Assembly: GCF_005047635.1 (NCBI RefSeq)
Contig: NZ_SUKC01000018.1
Location: 1-64,000 of the forward strand
Length of the DNA stretch: 64,000 bases
Source: Arthrobacter sp. CAU 1506
Lineage (GTDB): Bacteria; Actinomycetota; Actinomycetes; Actinomycetales; Micrococcaceae
Direction of reading: 5' to 3'
The notes beneath the pieces were generated by a model. It was not told where the DNA came from, did no database searches, and was given only the letters and a program-made list of their open reading frames with translations. A program made the position numbers and the translations under genes. Shown piece after piece: positions 27,511 through 35,143 of this stretch; the first letter of the stretch is position 1; every line of letters starts with the position of its first letter.

Positions 27511-28034
27511 AACAGGAACCCCGCTGCTGGCACCATGTCCTCCGCGTCCACTAACCGCACAACCTTCTTCACAATCCGGTCACTCGTAGGCTCGTCTCCA
27601 AGTCGGATCTGGAAGTCAACGTCCGCGGCCCAAATGTCGTATGTGCCTCGCTTGTAGGCAACGAGTATTTGGGCGGCCCGCAGCGTCATCATGTCCTCTG
27701 ATGCACTGCCCGGGACAAACCGCGACACCGTCCGGACGGTCCTTGCGGAGTCGACGGCGGAAATAGCGTAGCCCTCGGTGAAGCGTTGGATTCGGAGAGC
27801 ACGCATTCGGGCGTCGTCGTAAACCAAGTTGAGAACGTTGTCGAAGTCCTCGATCGACGTGTCGATCGGGATAACGTAAAGGGCGTCTTCAGCGTAGAGC
27901 TGGCCCCAAGCGGAGTAATCTTTGCGATCAAGGAGATCGGCCTCGCGCCAGATCAAGTTAATCGTCCGTACGATCCGTGGATCGGACACGGACACGCCGC
28001 TCCCGGTTACAGAGCTCTCGAGAATTTCAGTCAT
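27507..28034 (-). CDS. iacD: aromatic-ring-hydroxylating dioxygenase small subunit, IacD-like
   Basis: 175 residues of the NTF2-like beta-subunit fold: NLIWREADLLDRKDYSAWGQ, then LYAEDALYVIPID, then YKRGTYDIWAADVDFQIR. It has no metal site and stabilises the alpha3beta3 complex with the Rieske subunit. It overlaps the alpha-subunit gene upstream by 8 bp and the reductase gene downstream by 4 bp, so the three are tightly coupled. The name IacD follows the arrangement with IacC-, IacF- and IacA-like genes. Confidence 0.85.
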   Translation of the reverse strand: MTEILESSVTGSGVSVSDPRIVRTINLIWREADLLDRKDYSAWGQLYAEDALYVIPIDTSIEDFDNVLNLVYDDARMRALRIQRFTEGYAISAVDSARTVRTVSRFVPGSASEDMMTLRAAQILVAYKRGTYDIWAADVDFQIRLGDEPTSDRIVKKVVRLVDAEDMVPAAGFLL

Positions 28035-29325
28035 TGCTCATCATCTCCTTCCACTTGGCATACGCGGCGCGCATGCCAGTCTCATCGGTGCTGTGCGAGG
28101 TAACCCACCCCTCGGGGGCTTTGTACTCCCGATTGAGACCGCGGTTGACCATGATCGGCATTTCAGGACTGGCCTGCGCGCCACGTTGTACGCGGGCCCA
28201 GCCTTCAGCATCATCAGGTGTGCCGAAGCCGAACGGGCCTTGGAAATGCTCGTGGATTCGCATTCGTTCACGGATCACCGGTTCGGCTATCTCCGGGGGA
28301 GCATCTGGTCCGAGCGCCACGTGTTCGATAACGGTCTCGTCAACACTGACCGGGCGCAACACCCGGAAGAAGGCCGAAGAGAGGCCCACGTTCGGGAAGA
28401 GGTTAAGGTTTGACCCGGTTCCGTGCATGGAGCGGACAAGCTTGCGGATCTCCACGTCGTCGACGCCGGCTTGCTTGAGCTCAGCGACGAGCCCGTCGAA
28501 GCGGGCCTGGAGGGGCTCAGTGCCGTCATCAACGTCGAGATCAATGTGTTCCGGGACCATGTGCATCACACTGTGGCCATTGCCCAGATCGTGGCAGGTC
28601 GACTCCGGATCAGTCATGAAGGAGAGCATGTCCGCGGTCTCTGCGTCGACGGTCGCCATCCAAGATCGGTGCACGATCGGGAAGTGGTAGCCGTCGGTGG
28701 TGTTCTCCAACTGAATCTTCCAATTGCCATTGAACTTGAACCGTTGGGTACCGATCACCTTCAGTGGGTATCCGGCGCCTTGTTTGAGGAAGTGGTCGGC
28801 CCAAAGTGTCACGTCCCCAAGGAATTCCTCCAGCGGCTCGGCATCCTGATTGAATGTCGCGAAGATCAGGCCACGGTAGCTTTCGGTACGAAGCTTCTGC
28901 AGGCCCATGTCCTCCTTATTCATCACGCCTTCGTAGCCCTCGGGGTATGGAATGCCGCGAAGCTTCCCGTCCAAGCTGTACGACCAAGCGTGGTACGGGC
29001 AGGTGAAGCCGTTGGCGTTGCCAGTGCGCTGCTCGCAGACGCTGGCTCCCCGGTGCCGACAGCGGTTAACCAGGGTGTGAATCGCTCCCTTGCGGTCCTT
29101 CGTTACGATAACGGCGTTGCGGCCGACGTAGGTGGACTTGAAACTGCCAGGCTTGGGCAACTCGCTCTCATGTGCCACCCAGACCCAAGTCTTCTCAAAG
29201 ATGTTTTTCATCTCCAGTTCGAAGATCTCGGGGTCAGTGTAAATTCGGCCAGCCACCCTGTCGCCCTGCACCAGATCGGCAGGCGCCAGATCGTGGATGT
29301 TCCCTGCGGTGAACTCGATGGTCAT
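28027..29325 (-). CDS. iacC: Rieske aromatic-ring dioxygenase large subunit, IacC-like
   Basis: 432 residues. The Rieske cluster ligands are C89/H91 (NRCRHRG) and C109/H112 (FTCPYHAW). The catalytic iron site is H214 and H219 with bridging D211 (NTTDGYHFPIVH). It hydroxylates an aromatic ring with O2 and electrons from the reductase at 26560. In the iac pathway IacC acts on the oxidised indole-acetate (dioxindole) intermediate on the way to catechol. It is 37 bp downstream of the IacA-like gene. The specific substrate is inferred from the gene set. Confidence 0.9.
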   Translation of the reverse strand: MTIEFTAGNIHDLAPADLVQGDRVAGRIYTDPEIFELEMKNIFEKTWVWVAHESELPKPGSFKSTYVGRNAVIVTKDRKGAIHTLVNRCRHRGASVCEQRTGNANGFTCPYHAWSYSLDGKLRGIPYPEGYEGVMNKEDMGLQKLRTESYRGLIFATFNQDAEPLEEFLGDVTLWADHFLKQGAGYPLKVIGTQRFKFNGNWKIQLENTTDGYHFPIVHRSWMATVDAETADMLSFMTDPESTCHDLGNGHSVMHMVPEHIDLDVDDGTEPLQARFDGLVAELKQAGVDDVEIRKLVRSMHGTGSNLNLFPNVGLSSAFFRVLRPVSVDETVIEHVALGPDAPPEIAEPVIRERMRIHEHFQGPFGFGTPDDAEGWARVQRGAQASPEMPIMVNRGLNREYKAPEGWVTSHSTDETGMRAAYAKWKEMMSND

Positions 29326-29362
29326 GCTTTCAATCTCCTAGGTCGGTGGTGGACACGGGCGT

Positions 29363-30499
29363 TCATAGGAAGCCTGGGGTGGTCGGGTCGAGTCCGAGCA
29401 GGACCGCGCCCGCGTCGTCGTACATGTGCTGCGACAGCGAGGCGTGGAGCTGCGGCACTTGGGCGTCCATCCGGATGATGTTGAGGGGGTGGGAGTTATC
29501 GATGATCTTGGCGCCCGAGATCTTCGAGACGTCGTGGACGACTTGTGCGGCGACGTCGGACATGTTCACCGCGCTTAGCCGAATTCTCGCTATTTGCTCT
29601 GGGGAAACCTCGTCACCGCCGGTCACAGACACCCACACCTCGTCGGCCACGTCGAGGAACCATGATCGGGCGGACTGGAGGGCAGCGTATGCGCGGGAAA
29701 ATTCGGTGCGGTAGTAGGCCCGCTGGGCGACCGGTGGGGCACCCGTGATGCCTCGATAGGAGCCGGCGTCGTGGGCATAGTCGAGGGCATTTTGCGCCAC
29801 CCCCAGGCCAATGGCCGCGTGGCACTGAGCCTGGTAACCGATGAGGGGGTAGCGAAACAGAGGCTCATCGATAAGCGGCGCTCCACCACGGACGTAAGTC
29901 CACTCGAATGGGATAAGAGCGTTTTCCACGGAGGTGTCGAAAGATCCGGAGGCCCTCATGCCTGACACATCCCATTCCTGGATGATGTTGAGCTGCTCCT
30001 TTGGGACGATCGCGGCGCGAGGTTTCCCGCCCGCGGACGGATCGAGAAGGCCGACGGATATGTAGTCGGCGGCCATACATCCCGAGGCAAACTTCCAACG
30101 TCCACTGACGCGGTATCCGGTCTCGGTTACCTCGGCCTCAGCCATGGGGTAGAGACCGCCGGCGAGTACGATGTCCGGCCCGGCGGCGTAGATCTTGGCT
30201 TGGGTTTCCACTGGAAGTGCGCCAAGGTACGTGTTGGCGGAGGCGAATCCGATCACCCACGCGGTGGAACCGTCGACGCGCCCGAACCGCTCGATGATCC
30301 GGAGGAATTCCGAGGGTGGCATCGGCTCACCCCCGAATTGGATTGGTGTTGCATGGCGATATACGCCGAACGGAACGACCTTCTCAATGAAGTCGCGTGG
30401 GATGTACCTCTGCTCGTGAAACTCAGCTCTCCTCTCGGTGAGCTCGGCAAGGAGGGTTTCCCACATCGCTTCGGTGACTTGGGGCAACTTCATGGTCAT
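29363..30499 (-). CDS. iacA: acyl-CoA-dehydrogenase-fold flavin monooxygenase, IacA-like
   Basis: 378 residues of the group D flavin monooxygenase fold. GVYRHATPIQFGGEPMPPSE is the usual N-terminal contact and GSTAWVIGFASANTYLGALP the flavin region. YRVSGRWKFASGCMAADYISVG replaces the acyl-CoA site. Such enzymes use FADH2 from a partner reductase, here probably the divergent IacG-like gene at 30643. IacA hydroxylates indole-3-acetate in the first iac step; indole and phenol oxygenases share the fold. It is first in the minus-strand operon. A possible alternative start is the ATG at 30493. Confidence 0.85.
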   Translation of the reverse strand: MTMKLPQVTEAMWETLLAELTERRAEFHEQRYIPRDFIEKVVPFGVYRHATPIQFGGEPMPPSEFLRIIERFGRVDGSTAWVIGFASANTYLGALPVETQAKIYAAGPDIVLAGGLYPMAEAEVTETGYRVSGRWKFASGCMAADYISVGLLDPSAGGKPRAAIVPKEQLNIIQEWDVSGMRASGSFDTSVENALIPFEWTYVRGGAPLIDEPLFRYPLIGYQAQCHAAIGLGVAQNALDYAHDAGSYRGITGAPPVAQRAYYRTEFSRAYAALQSARSWFLDVADEVWVSVTGGDEVSPEQIARIRLSAVNMSDVAAQVVHDVSKISGAKIIDNSHPLNIIRMDAQVPQLHASLSQHMYDDAGAVLLGLDPTTPGFL

Positions 30500-30507
30500 G
30501 TACCCAT

Positions 30508-30536
30508 CGTTGGAGATTCGGGCAGCTTCTCCAACG
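30508..30536. promoter_or_regulatory. inverted repeat CGTTGGAGA-N11-TCTCCAACG
   Basis: Perfect 9-bp arms with an 11-bp spacer, starting 9 bp upstream of the IacA-like start codon. I found no second copy in the window. Its position over the start of the minus-strand transcript suggests a specific operator or a leader hairpin. Confidence 0.6.
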
Positions 30537-30539
30537 GCA

Positions 30540-30558
30540 CGGTTCGGTCAGCGAACCT
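30540..30558. promoter_or_regulatory. operator candidate, CGGTTC-N7-GAACC (site 3 of 3)
   Basis: Five perfect base pairs of arm (GGTTC/GAACC) with a 7-bp spacer GGTCAGC; the outermost pair is C/T instead of C/G. It matches the sites at 4810-4828 and 19870-19888. It lies midway between divergent iac-like operons, where one regulator could control both. Confidence 0.7.
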
Positions 30559-30642
30559 GGGACTGACCGCAGAACTCCCACCGATCTAGCCTCACTATCA
30601 TCACCGGGGCTGTCCCCCACATGATCAACCACAGGAGGAACT

Positions 30643-31158
30643 GTGACCACGATGACCGCGGAGCTCAACCCTACCCAGCGGCAATTCCGTGCAGCGATGG
30701 CTAACCTGTCCGCGGGCGTGAATGTCGTCACGACCGAGGGTGAATCCGGCCGTGCCGGCACCACCGTGACCGCTGCATGCTCGGTTACGGACTCTCCACC
30801 GACCATGGCGGTCTGCATCAACAAGTCCGCCTCGGCACATGACGCGTTCGTTACGAATAACACGATCGCTATCAATGTGCTCGCTCACGAGCAGGAGGAT
30901 GTAGCGCTCGTCTTCGCCAACGCCACAGACACCCCGCGTGAAAAGCGCTTCGACGACGCACGGTGGGACCTCACGACCTATGGAGTCCCCGTACTTGCCG
31001 GGGCGGCCGCCTCGCTGGTCGGACGGATCGGCACCGTATCGACCCACGGGACCCACTCGGTCCTCTTCGTGGAGATTGACCAGGTGGTGACCACGCCCGA
31101 GGTTGGCGGCCTGGTCTACTTTCAGCGCAAGTTTCACGGCGTCAACAATCCGGCTTAA
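30643..31158 (+). CDS. iacG: flavin reductase, IacG-like
   Basis: 171 residues of the HpaC/RutF flavin reductase family, from the GTG at 30643 with AGGAGGA upstream. Signatures are RAAMANLSAGVNVVTTEGESG, TVTAACSVTDSPPTMAVCIN, AINVLAHEQEDVALVFAN and the late YFQRKFHG. It makes free reduced flavin from NAD(P)H for the IacA-like monooxygenase on the other side of the shared promoter. The next gene starts 3 bp after its stop. Confidence 0.87.
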   Translation: MTTMTAELNPTQRQFRAAMANLSAGVNVVTTEGESGRAGTTVTAACSVTDSPPTMAVCINKSASAHDAFVTNNTIAINVLAHEQEDVALVFANATDTPREKRFDDARWDLTTYGVPVLAGAAASLVGRIGTVSTHGTHSVLFVEIDQVVTTPEVGGLVYFQRKFHGVNNPA

Positions 31159-31161
31159 GCG

Positions 31162-31440
31162 ATGACGAGAAATATGCGTGCGGCCCATATGACACTGACC
31201 TGTTACAACGACACGCATGGCTGGGGATGGAAGCACGTTGACCTCTTCACGCGCGACGCCGCTGGACTGGAACTCAACTGGGTCCATTGGGCTGTGCCGG
31301 AGGACGGCCCCGACGCGGCGGACCGAGTCACTGCCACAGTCGAACCTACTCTCAGACGCACATCCGAGTGGCGACACGGACAGAGTCCCAGCGGCATGGA
31401 CTTTTGGGAAGCGGATGCAGCGTGGGGCGACGAGGCATGA
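31162..31440 (+). CDS. small protein of the iac-like cluster, possible IacB
   Basis: 92 residues rich in Trp and His (THGWGWKHVDLFTRD, NWVHWAVPEDG, SEWRHGQSPSGMDFW). No known domain is recognised. It begins 3 bp after the IacG-like gene and its stop overlaps the amidase start (ATGA), so it is firmly within the operon. iac clusters encode a protein of about this size, IacB, of unknown function, and this is the likely counterpart. That equation rests on size and position; I could not compare sequences. An internal ATG at 31189 is an alternative start. Confidence 0.7.
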   Translation: MTRNMRAAHMTLTCYNDTHGWGWKHVDLFTRDAAGLELNWVHWAVPEDGPDAADRVTATVEPTLRRTSEWRHGQSPSGMDFWEADAAWGDEA

Positions 31441-32747
31441 GTTTCTGGCAGCCTTGGTCGTTACGTGACGCTGTTGCCGAACTTCGCAGAGGCGGGGCTG
31501 CAGGGGAGCGCGTTGCGGCACGTAGCATAGCGCGCATTGAGGCCACGGATCCCACCCTGCACGCTTGGGCTGCCCACGAGCCGCAGACGATCCTGGTGCC
31601 CGATGGCCCTTTGGGCGGCGTGCCGCTTGGCGTAAAGGACATCATCGACGTCGAAGGTTATCCGACAAAATGCGGGTCCGGGCTTCGTGCCGACGCGGCG
31701 CCGGCTGATAAGGACGCTGCCATCGTCTCCGCTTGGCGAGTTGCCGGTGCGGTACCGGTCGGCAAGACCGTTACGACGGAGTTCGCCTTTTTCGCCCCTG
31801 GACCAACCAGAAATCCTGCCAGCCCCGCGCACACACCTGGGGGTTCCTCCAGTGGCTCAGCGGCCGCCGTCGCCTCTGGTCAGGTCCCGATCGCACTCGG
31901 TTCCCAGACAGCCGGATCAGTGACGCGGCCAGGTGCCTACTGCGGAGTCGCCTCCCTGGTGATGACCCATGGCCGCTACCCGGGAAACGGCATTGTGGGG
32001 CTAAGCAAGAGCCTAGACAGCCACGGCGTTTACACTGCCACTGTCTCCGATCTTGCGCTCGCTTGGTCGGCGCTCACCGGCGATCCAGACGTTGGGCTGG
32101 AATCTCTCAGGCCACCCCGGCTCTTGCTCTGGACTGCGGCACCGCTCGATGTCGTTAGCGTGGAGATGTCCTCCGCACTATCCGAGACGTTGAAGGCGCT
32201 CCGCGCCGCCGGTGCCGTCGTGGACCTGTTGCCCCTGGAACAGTTGGTGGCCCGCGTGACCGCAGCGCATCCTGTGGAGATGGCGTATGAAGCCGCCCGG
32301 GAGCGTTCTTGGGAACGCGACCAGGCGGACCTGCTCAGCGCGGCGCTGGCGCATTTATTGCGCACCGGAGCAGGGATCGCGGAGGCCGAATACGCCGAGG
32401 CTAGGATGACCATAGCGAGAGCCACTGACAAGATCGCCCACGCGATGGTTGGCTACGACGCTGTCATCGGTCCCGGTGCACCCGGCGCAGCCCCTGCTGA
32501 CCTAGACACCACGGGTGATCCTGTCCTCAGCAGGGCCTGGCAGGCATTAGGCCTGCCGGCCGTTGGCGTTCCGGGGCTTCGGGACTCTAAGGGGCTGCCC
32601 CTCGGCCTCCAAATCGTTGGCAAGGCGCGCGATGAAATCGGGGCCCTGCGGGCGGCGGTTTGGGTTGAACGAGTTTTAACCCGGCGGCCCTCGCGACGCC
32701 GTGGTTCAAGTGTTGTTGGTGCGGCGACTGCTTTCGAGGCTTCGTGA
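31437..32747 (+). CDS. iacH: amidase-signature enzyme, IacH-like
   Basis: 436 residues from the ATG at 31437, which overlaps the previous stop. The Ser-cisSer-Lys triad is visible as Lys in PLGVKDIID, the first Ser in TPGGSSSGSAAAV and the nucleophile Ser in GSQTAGSV. Amidase-signature enzymes hydrolyse amides. IacH occupies this slot in iac clusters, and indoleacetamide hydrolases belong to the same family. It ends the plus-strand operon and is followed by a strong hairpin at 32801-32850. Confidence 0.87.
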   Translation: MSFWQPWSLRDAVAELRRGGAAGERVAARSIARIEATDPTLHAWAAHEPQTILVPDGPLGGVPLGVKDIIDVEGYPTKCGSGLRADAAPADKDAAIVSAWRVAGAVPVGKTVTTEFAFFAPGPTRNPASPAHTPGGSSSGSAAAVASGQVPIALGSQTAGSVTRPGAYCGVASLVMTHGRYPGNGIVGLSKSLDSHGVYTATVSDLALAWSALTGDPDVGLESLRPPRLLLWTAAPLDVVSVEMSSALSETLKALRAAGAVVDLLPLEQLVARVTAAHPVEMAYEAARERSWERDQADLLSAALAHLLRTGAGIAEAEYAEARMTIARATDKIAHAMVGYDAVIGPGAPGAAPADLDTTGDPVLSRAWQALGLPAVGVPGLRDSKGLPLGLQIVGKARDEIGALRAAVWVERVLTRRPSRRRGSSVVGAATAFEAS

Positions 32748-32800
32748 CGCAGACCATCAGTTCCCTCTCAGCGGTCGTTCGCTTCCGCTGAACTTCGTTC

Positions 32801-32850
32801 CGCGGAAAATTTTGGCAGGTGTTCCTGAACGCTTGCCAAAATTGTCCGCG
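32801..32850. terminator. two-way terminator hairpin
   Basis: CGCGGAAAATTTTGGCA (32801-32817) pairs with TGCCAAAATTGTCCGCG (32834-32850), 16 of 17 bases, around a 16-nt loop. It sits between the convergent amidase (stop 32747) and the small gene (stop 32895), as expected for a bidirectional terminator. Confidence 0.8.
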
Positions 32851-32894
32851 CTTGCATCACGGCAACGTATCCCTGCCGAACGAAGTGATCCCTA

Positions 32895-33212
32895 TCATCC
32901 GGGCAAGACAACGTGTGCCGCCACATGAGTGCCTGATACATTCAGCCATCCCTGCGTGCCTGCGTAAGCAAACATATCCTCCAGCTCGGAGGCACGCTGG
33001 ACGTTGGAAGCGGTGTCCAGCGCCTGGCGAAGGAAATCGATGGAGATCCACAAGTGACGCGGCTTTTCATGAGGTTGGATGTCAGAGCTGTCTCGCACCA
33101 GAGCGATAAACTCCTCATGCACGAGGTCACCGGTCTCGATGTGGAGGCTGTCGAAGCGGTCCTTGTCGGTGACGTCGAAGCCCTCGCGAGTGGCCAGGAC
33201 GATCATGGTCAT
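32895..33212 (-). CDS. small hypothetical protein, 105 aa
   Basis: 105 residues with no recognised domain (DKDRFDSLHIETGDLVHEEFIALVRDSSDIQ…). It is on the same strand as the luciferase-like monooxygenase, 246 bp downstream of it, but a strong hairpin (33398-33437) lies between, so it probably has its own promoter. The start may be the second ATG at 33206, which is better spaced from AAAGAGG. Codon pattern and an open frame between two hairpins support a real gene. Function unknown. Confidence 0.6.
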   Translation of the reverse strand: MTMIVLATREGFDVTDKDRFDSLHIETGDLVHEEFIALVRDSSDIQPHEKPRHLWISIDFLRQALDTASNVQRASELEDMFAYAGTQGWLNVSGTHVAAHVVLPG

Positions 33213-33397
33213 ACCTCTTTCGCAACGGAATTGGACTCTGCCCGCCGGTGGTGAGCGGGACGAGGGAGGGGTTCTCGTGTCGGTGCCGTAATCGGAAGCG
33301 CCTGGACAAGAACGGGTGGGCTACATGGAGCAGTTCACGCAGCTTCCTGCCCCACTCGGGCCCACGAGAGTCCCCCAAAAGCCAGGAAACACTCGAC

Positions 33398-33437
33398 GGT
33401 CGGGTTCCACCGGCTGAACAGCCGCCGGAACCCGACC
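33398..33437 (-). terminator. hairpin after the luciferase-like monooxygenase gene
   Basis: GGTCGGGTTCC (33398-33408) and GGAACCCGACC (33427-33437) form an 11-bp perfect stem. An inner CGGCT/AGCCG stem lies in the 18-nt loop. It lies 22 bp downstream of the stop of the minus-strand gene at 33459. Confidence 0.7.
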
Positions 33438-33458
33438 ACCTCGCATTCTCTCTGCGGC

Positions 33459-34601
33459 TCAAAGCTGGAACTTGCCCACATCTTTAATGCCTGCACGCAT
33501 CTGTGCGTTCTCAGGGATGGAGCCCTTGCGAGCCTTGAAGTGCGGAATGACATACTTGCCGATCATCTCGATCGTCTTAAGTGTTTTGGAATGACCGTAT
33601 CCGTCGATTTTCAGCACGACCTCATCGATGCCCATGGTCTCGAGCTTTTCTGCGCGTTCAATGAACCAGTCCGGGTCACCGACCATGAACATCGGAGAGG
33701 ACTCATTAAGATACTCGAGGTCATCAAAGTGGTTGACGATGTTGTCGTGCAGCTTGGCCCAGTACTGGTATCCCTCGGCCTTATTGCCGGCCAGTCCTGC
33801 TGCGATCCCTTCGACGCTCTTGAGCATCGCTTGCATAGCGACGCGAGCTTCCGAAAGAGACTTCTCGTTAGACTCGGCGCAATAGGCCGGGAAGGTGAAC
33901 GCGGTAATGTGAGGATTCACGTCATAAAGATTGTCGATGGGTTCCGCCTCGGCAAGGCCCTTATTGTAAGAGTCCACCAGCATCTGCTGGAACTCCCACC
34001 CGAGCCAGGTATCTGCCGTCATCAGACCAAGGCCTAACTTGCCCGCTAGGAAGTGTGACTCCGGGCTGGTCGCGGTGACATAGATCGGAGGCATTGTCTT
34101 GCTCTCGAGCTTTGGGGAGATCTCGACATCCTTGAAGGAGAAGAATTTTCCGTCGAAGCTTATGGGCCCGTCTGCAGCGAGGAGCCGGATAACGACTTCC
34201 AGGTGCTCCCGGAACTCTTCTCGAGTGGTCTCGGGATTGACGCCGAATCCCTTCATGTACTTGTCATTGTTTGAGCGTGCGGTGGCGAAACTGAACCGGC
34301 CCTTGGAGAGGATATCCATCGTAGCCACGCGCTCTGCAACACGGATTGGATTGTTGAACGAAAGTGCGGAGATCGCCATCTGACGAATTTGGGTAGTGTG
34401 GGTGCGGTCCGCGATGACCGGCAAGACGACCTCTGGTGCAGAGATCGACCACTGGCCCCCCATAAAGTGTTGTTCCGAGGTGCCGACGAAGTCAAAGCCC
34501 ATCTCCTCGGCGAATACGAGCTCCTTGATACTCTCCCGGAGACGTACTCCATAAGACATGCCCCGGTTGACCTGGGCTTCGCTGATGATGCCGAACTTCA
34601 C
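33459..34601 (-). CDS. LLM-class (luciferase-like) flavin-dependent monooxygenase
   Basis: 380 residues of the bacterial luciferase fold: FAEEMGFDFVGTSEQHF, RTHTTQIRQMAISALSFNNP (N-terminal half) and GRFSFATARSNNDKYMKGFGV match the two-component LLM monooxygenases. It uses FMNH2 from a separate reductase to oxygenate a substrate, often cleaving C-C or C-N/C-S bonds. Two flavin reductases are encoded nearby (25335 and 30643). No substrate can be assigned. It reads toward the iac-like cluster and is flanked upstream by an IclR regulator. Confidence 0.87.
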   Translation of the reverse strand: MKFGIISEAQVNRGMSYGVRLRESIKELVFAEEMGFDFVGTSEQHFMGGQWSISAPEVVLPVIADRTHTTQIRQMAISALSFNNPIRVAERVATMDILSKGRFSFATARSNNDKYMKGFGVNPETTREEFREHLEVVIRLLAADGPISFDGKFFSFKDVEISPKLESKTMPPIYVTATSPESHFLAGKLGLGLMTADTWLGWEFQQMLVDSYNKGLAEAEPIDNLYDVNPHITAFTFPAYCAESNEKSLSEARVAMQAMLKSVEGIAAGLAGNKAEGYQYWAKLHDNIVNHFDDLEYLNESSPMFMVGDPDWFIERAEKLETMGIDEVVLKIDGYGHSKTLKTIEMIGKYVIPHFKARKGSIPENAQMRAGIKDVGKFQL

Positions 34602-35143
34602 GTTGTTCTCCTTGTTGGTGGGCGGCCATAATCGCGATGGTCAACGTTTACGCGCTGGCCGTTCCAAGTCACGACCCGGGCCGGGTACTGCCTTAACTGA
34701 CATGCCCTAGTCAGGACGGATCCTGACGCAGGGACCATATGGATGGGAGTCCGATCAGCTGCCAATCGTCATAAGCGCTGCCGACTCCTCTACTGGCGAT
34801 GTGTGCCCCTGCGGGGATTCTTTCCGCAACAGTCCAGCGAACCAATCGCCTGGACCGTTCAGTGGACTGCTCCACGGCTCGCTCGCCGGATTTGGTGGTG
34901 AGAGTGGGCCCCGGCGCGACTAGCCCGAAACAGACGCGCGATACACCCTGCCGTCGGCGTGTAGATGGGAACTTGGCGGCAACCGAGGTTACGCGTCGGC
35001 GGCGCGGCAGTGATCTGGTCAACGGGAAGCCCAAAATCAACCGCCGTGACAGCACGACGAAGGAGCTCTTCCACGTCTATCACGCCCGATATCTTCCGGA
35101 TATGCGCGAGGTGCCGCCTGCTCACAGGGCTAGCGGCGGGCGC
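34602..35143. promoter_or_regulatory. promoter region of the monooxygenase
   Basis: 542 bp without a supportable gene. It holds the palindrome GTCAGGA-N4-TCCTGAC at 34710-34727 and CGTTCAGTGGAC at 34856-34867. Both are possible regulator sites upstream of the monooxygenase gene. Confidence 0.5.

Larger units (their letters stand above)
30500..30642. promoter_or_regulatory. divergent iac-like promoter region
   Basis: 143 bp lie between the two operons. The region contains two separate inverted repeats, 30508-30536 and 30540-30557, and the ribosome site AGGAGGA at 30633-30639 for the plus-strand operon. Confidence 0.7.

Noticed and set aside
28423-29478. Long plus-strand frame opposite the Rieske large subunit
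   Set aside because: It mirrors the codon pattern of the real gene; no domain and no start signal.
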